Assembly: GCA_964344295.1 (NCBI GenBank)
Contig: CAYFMR010000013.1
Coordinates: 1 to 31,483, forward strand
From: JAAYFJ01 sp964344295
Lineage (GTDB): Bacteria; Bacillota; Clostridia; Tissierellales; Peptoniphilaceae
Direction: 5' to 3'
DNA: 31,483 nucleotides
In this document: positions 31,318 through 31,483 of the stretch, one piece after another
How the letters are laid out: each line of letters opens with the position of its first letter
Position numbering within the stretch: position 1 is the first letter of the stretch
Made by a program: the position numbers and the translations under genes
Notes under the pieces: generated by a model
Told to the model about the DNA's origin: nothing
The model's input: the letters and a program-made list of their open reading frames with translations, nothing else
Databases searched by the model: none

Positions 31318-31367
31318 CGTTTCCTCCTTGTTTCTCAGTTCCTATCGTCCATTGTTTAAATCACCTT

Positions 31368-31373
31368 ATTATA
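31368..31373 (-). promoter_or_regulatory. Extended -10 promoter of the PTS-like gene
   Basis: The minus strand reads TGGTATAAT, an extended -10 with a consensus hexamer; the -35 region is poor. Confidence 0.55.
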
Positions 31374-31431
31374 CCACGGAGACGACCATCCGCGTTACTT
31401 TTACGGCATTTTTCCATAAAACCTCCATAAA

Positions 31432-31457
31432 AAAGAACCTGCCTAAGCAGGTTCTTT
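31432..31457 (-). terminator. Terminator of a gene beyond the right edge
   Basis: Perfect 11-bp stem (AAAGAACCTGC against GCAGGTTCTTT) with a 4-base loop, then TTTTTT on the minus strand. It would end a minus-strand transcript entering from outside the window. Confidence 0.85.
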
Positions 31458-31483
31458 GACGTTCTCTTGTGCCAATTAGGAAA

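Noticed and set aside
31381..31396. A -35 box for the PTS-like gene
   Set aside because: No hexamer near 17 bases upstream of TATAAT resembles TTGACA; only the extended -10 is supported.

Overview
This is a chromosomal segment from a Gram-positive Firmicute (Bacillota), probably of the Clostridia/Tissierellia side. The base composition looks close to 50% GC, which is high for that group; the exact genus is a guess (a Peptoniphilaceae-like organism would fit). The placement rests on strong AGGAGG ribosome binding sites with GTG and TTG starts, a zinc-type S14, a C-minus S4, a Bacillus-type Cys3-Asp adenylate kinase lid, a KOW-domain gene between adk and infA, and an FMN riboswitch in front of a RibU-type S component.

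Left part (1-7032, all minus strand): uracil permease, a small COG2426 membrane protein, a CadA/ZntA-type metal P-type ATPase whose promoter carries an ArsR/SmtB-like operator, and a compact three-gene operon (Cof-type HAD phosphatase, TrmL tRNA methylase, Na/Pi cotransporter with a PhoU-like tail). Middle plus-strand block (7154-12764): a MacB-like ABC exporter operon in which a secreted, membrane-anchored Ig-repeat protein sits where MacA would be expected, then a secreted nuclease that fuses a copper-amine-oxidase-N-like stalk, a thermonuclease domain and a C-terminal motif. A non-coding and decayed stretch follows (12765-14026). It holds what may be the 5' piece of a group II intron placed directly after a terminator, the remnant of a YkvI-like membrane protein gene, and a structured-looking orphan leader.

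The core of the window (14027-28801, minus strand) is one S10-spc-alpha supercluster in classical order: rpsJ, rplC, rplD, rplW, rplB, rpsS, rplV, rpsC, rplP, rpmC, rpsQ, rplN, rplX, rplE, rpsN, rpsH, rplF, rplR, rpsE, rpmD, rplO, secY, adk, KOW gene, infA, rpmJ, rpsM, rpsK, rpsD, rpoA, rplQ. It is driven by a near-consensus promoter with a leader of about 285 nt that contains a possible attenuator. The gene for methionine aminopeptidase, often found after adk, is absent. The genes that often follow rplQ in Clostridia (ecfA/ecfT, truA, rplM, rpsI) are also absent.

Right part (28850-31457, minus strand): riboflavin transporter ribU under an FMN riboswitch with terminator, a CsbD-like stress protein, and an orphan PTS IIC-like membrane protein (PTS_EIIC_2 type). 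A terminator at the right edge belongs to a gene outside the window. No tRNA, rRNA, CRISPR array or complete insertion sequence was seen. The most interesting signals are non-coding or at starts: the candidate intron remnant, the orphan leader, the S10 leader attenuator, the metal operator, a possible ATC start codon, and the unusual ABC exporter and nuclease architectures.
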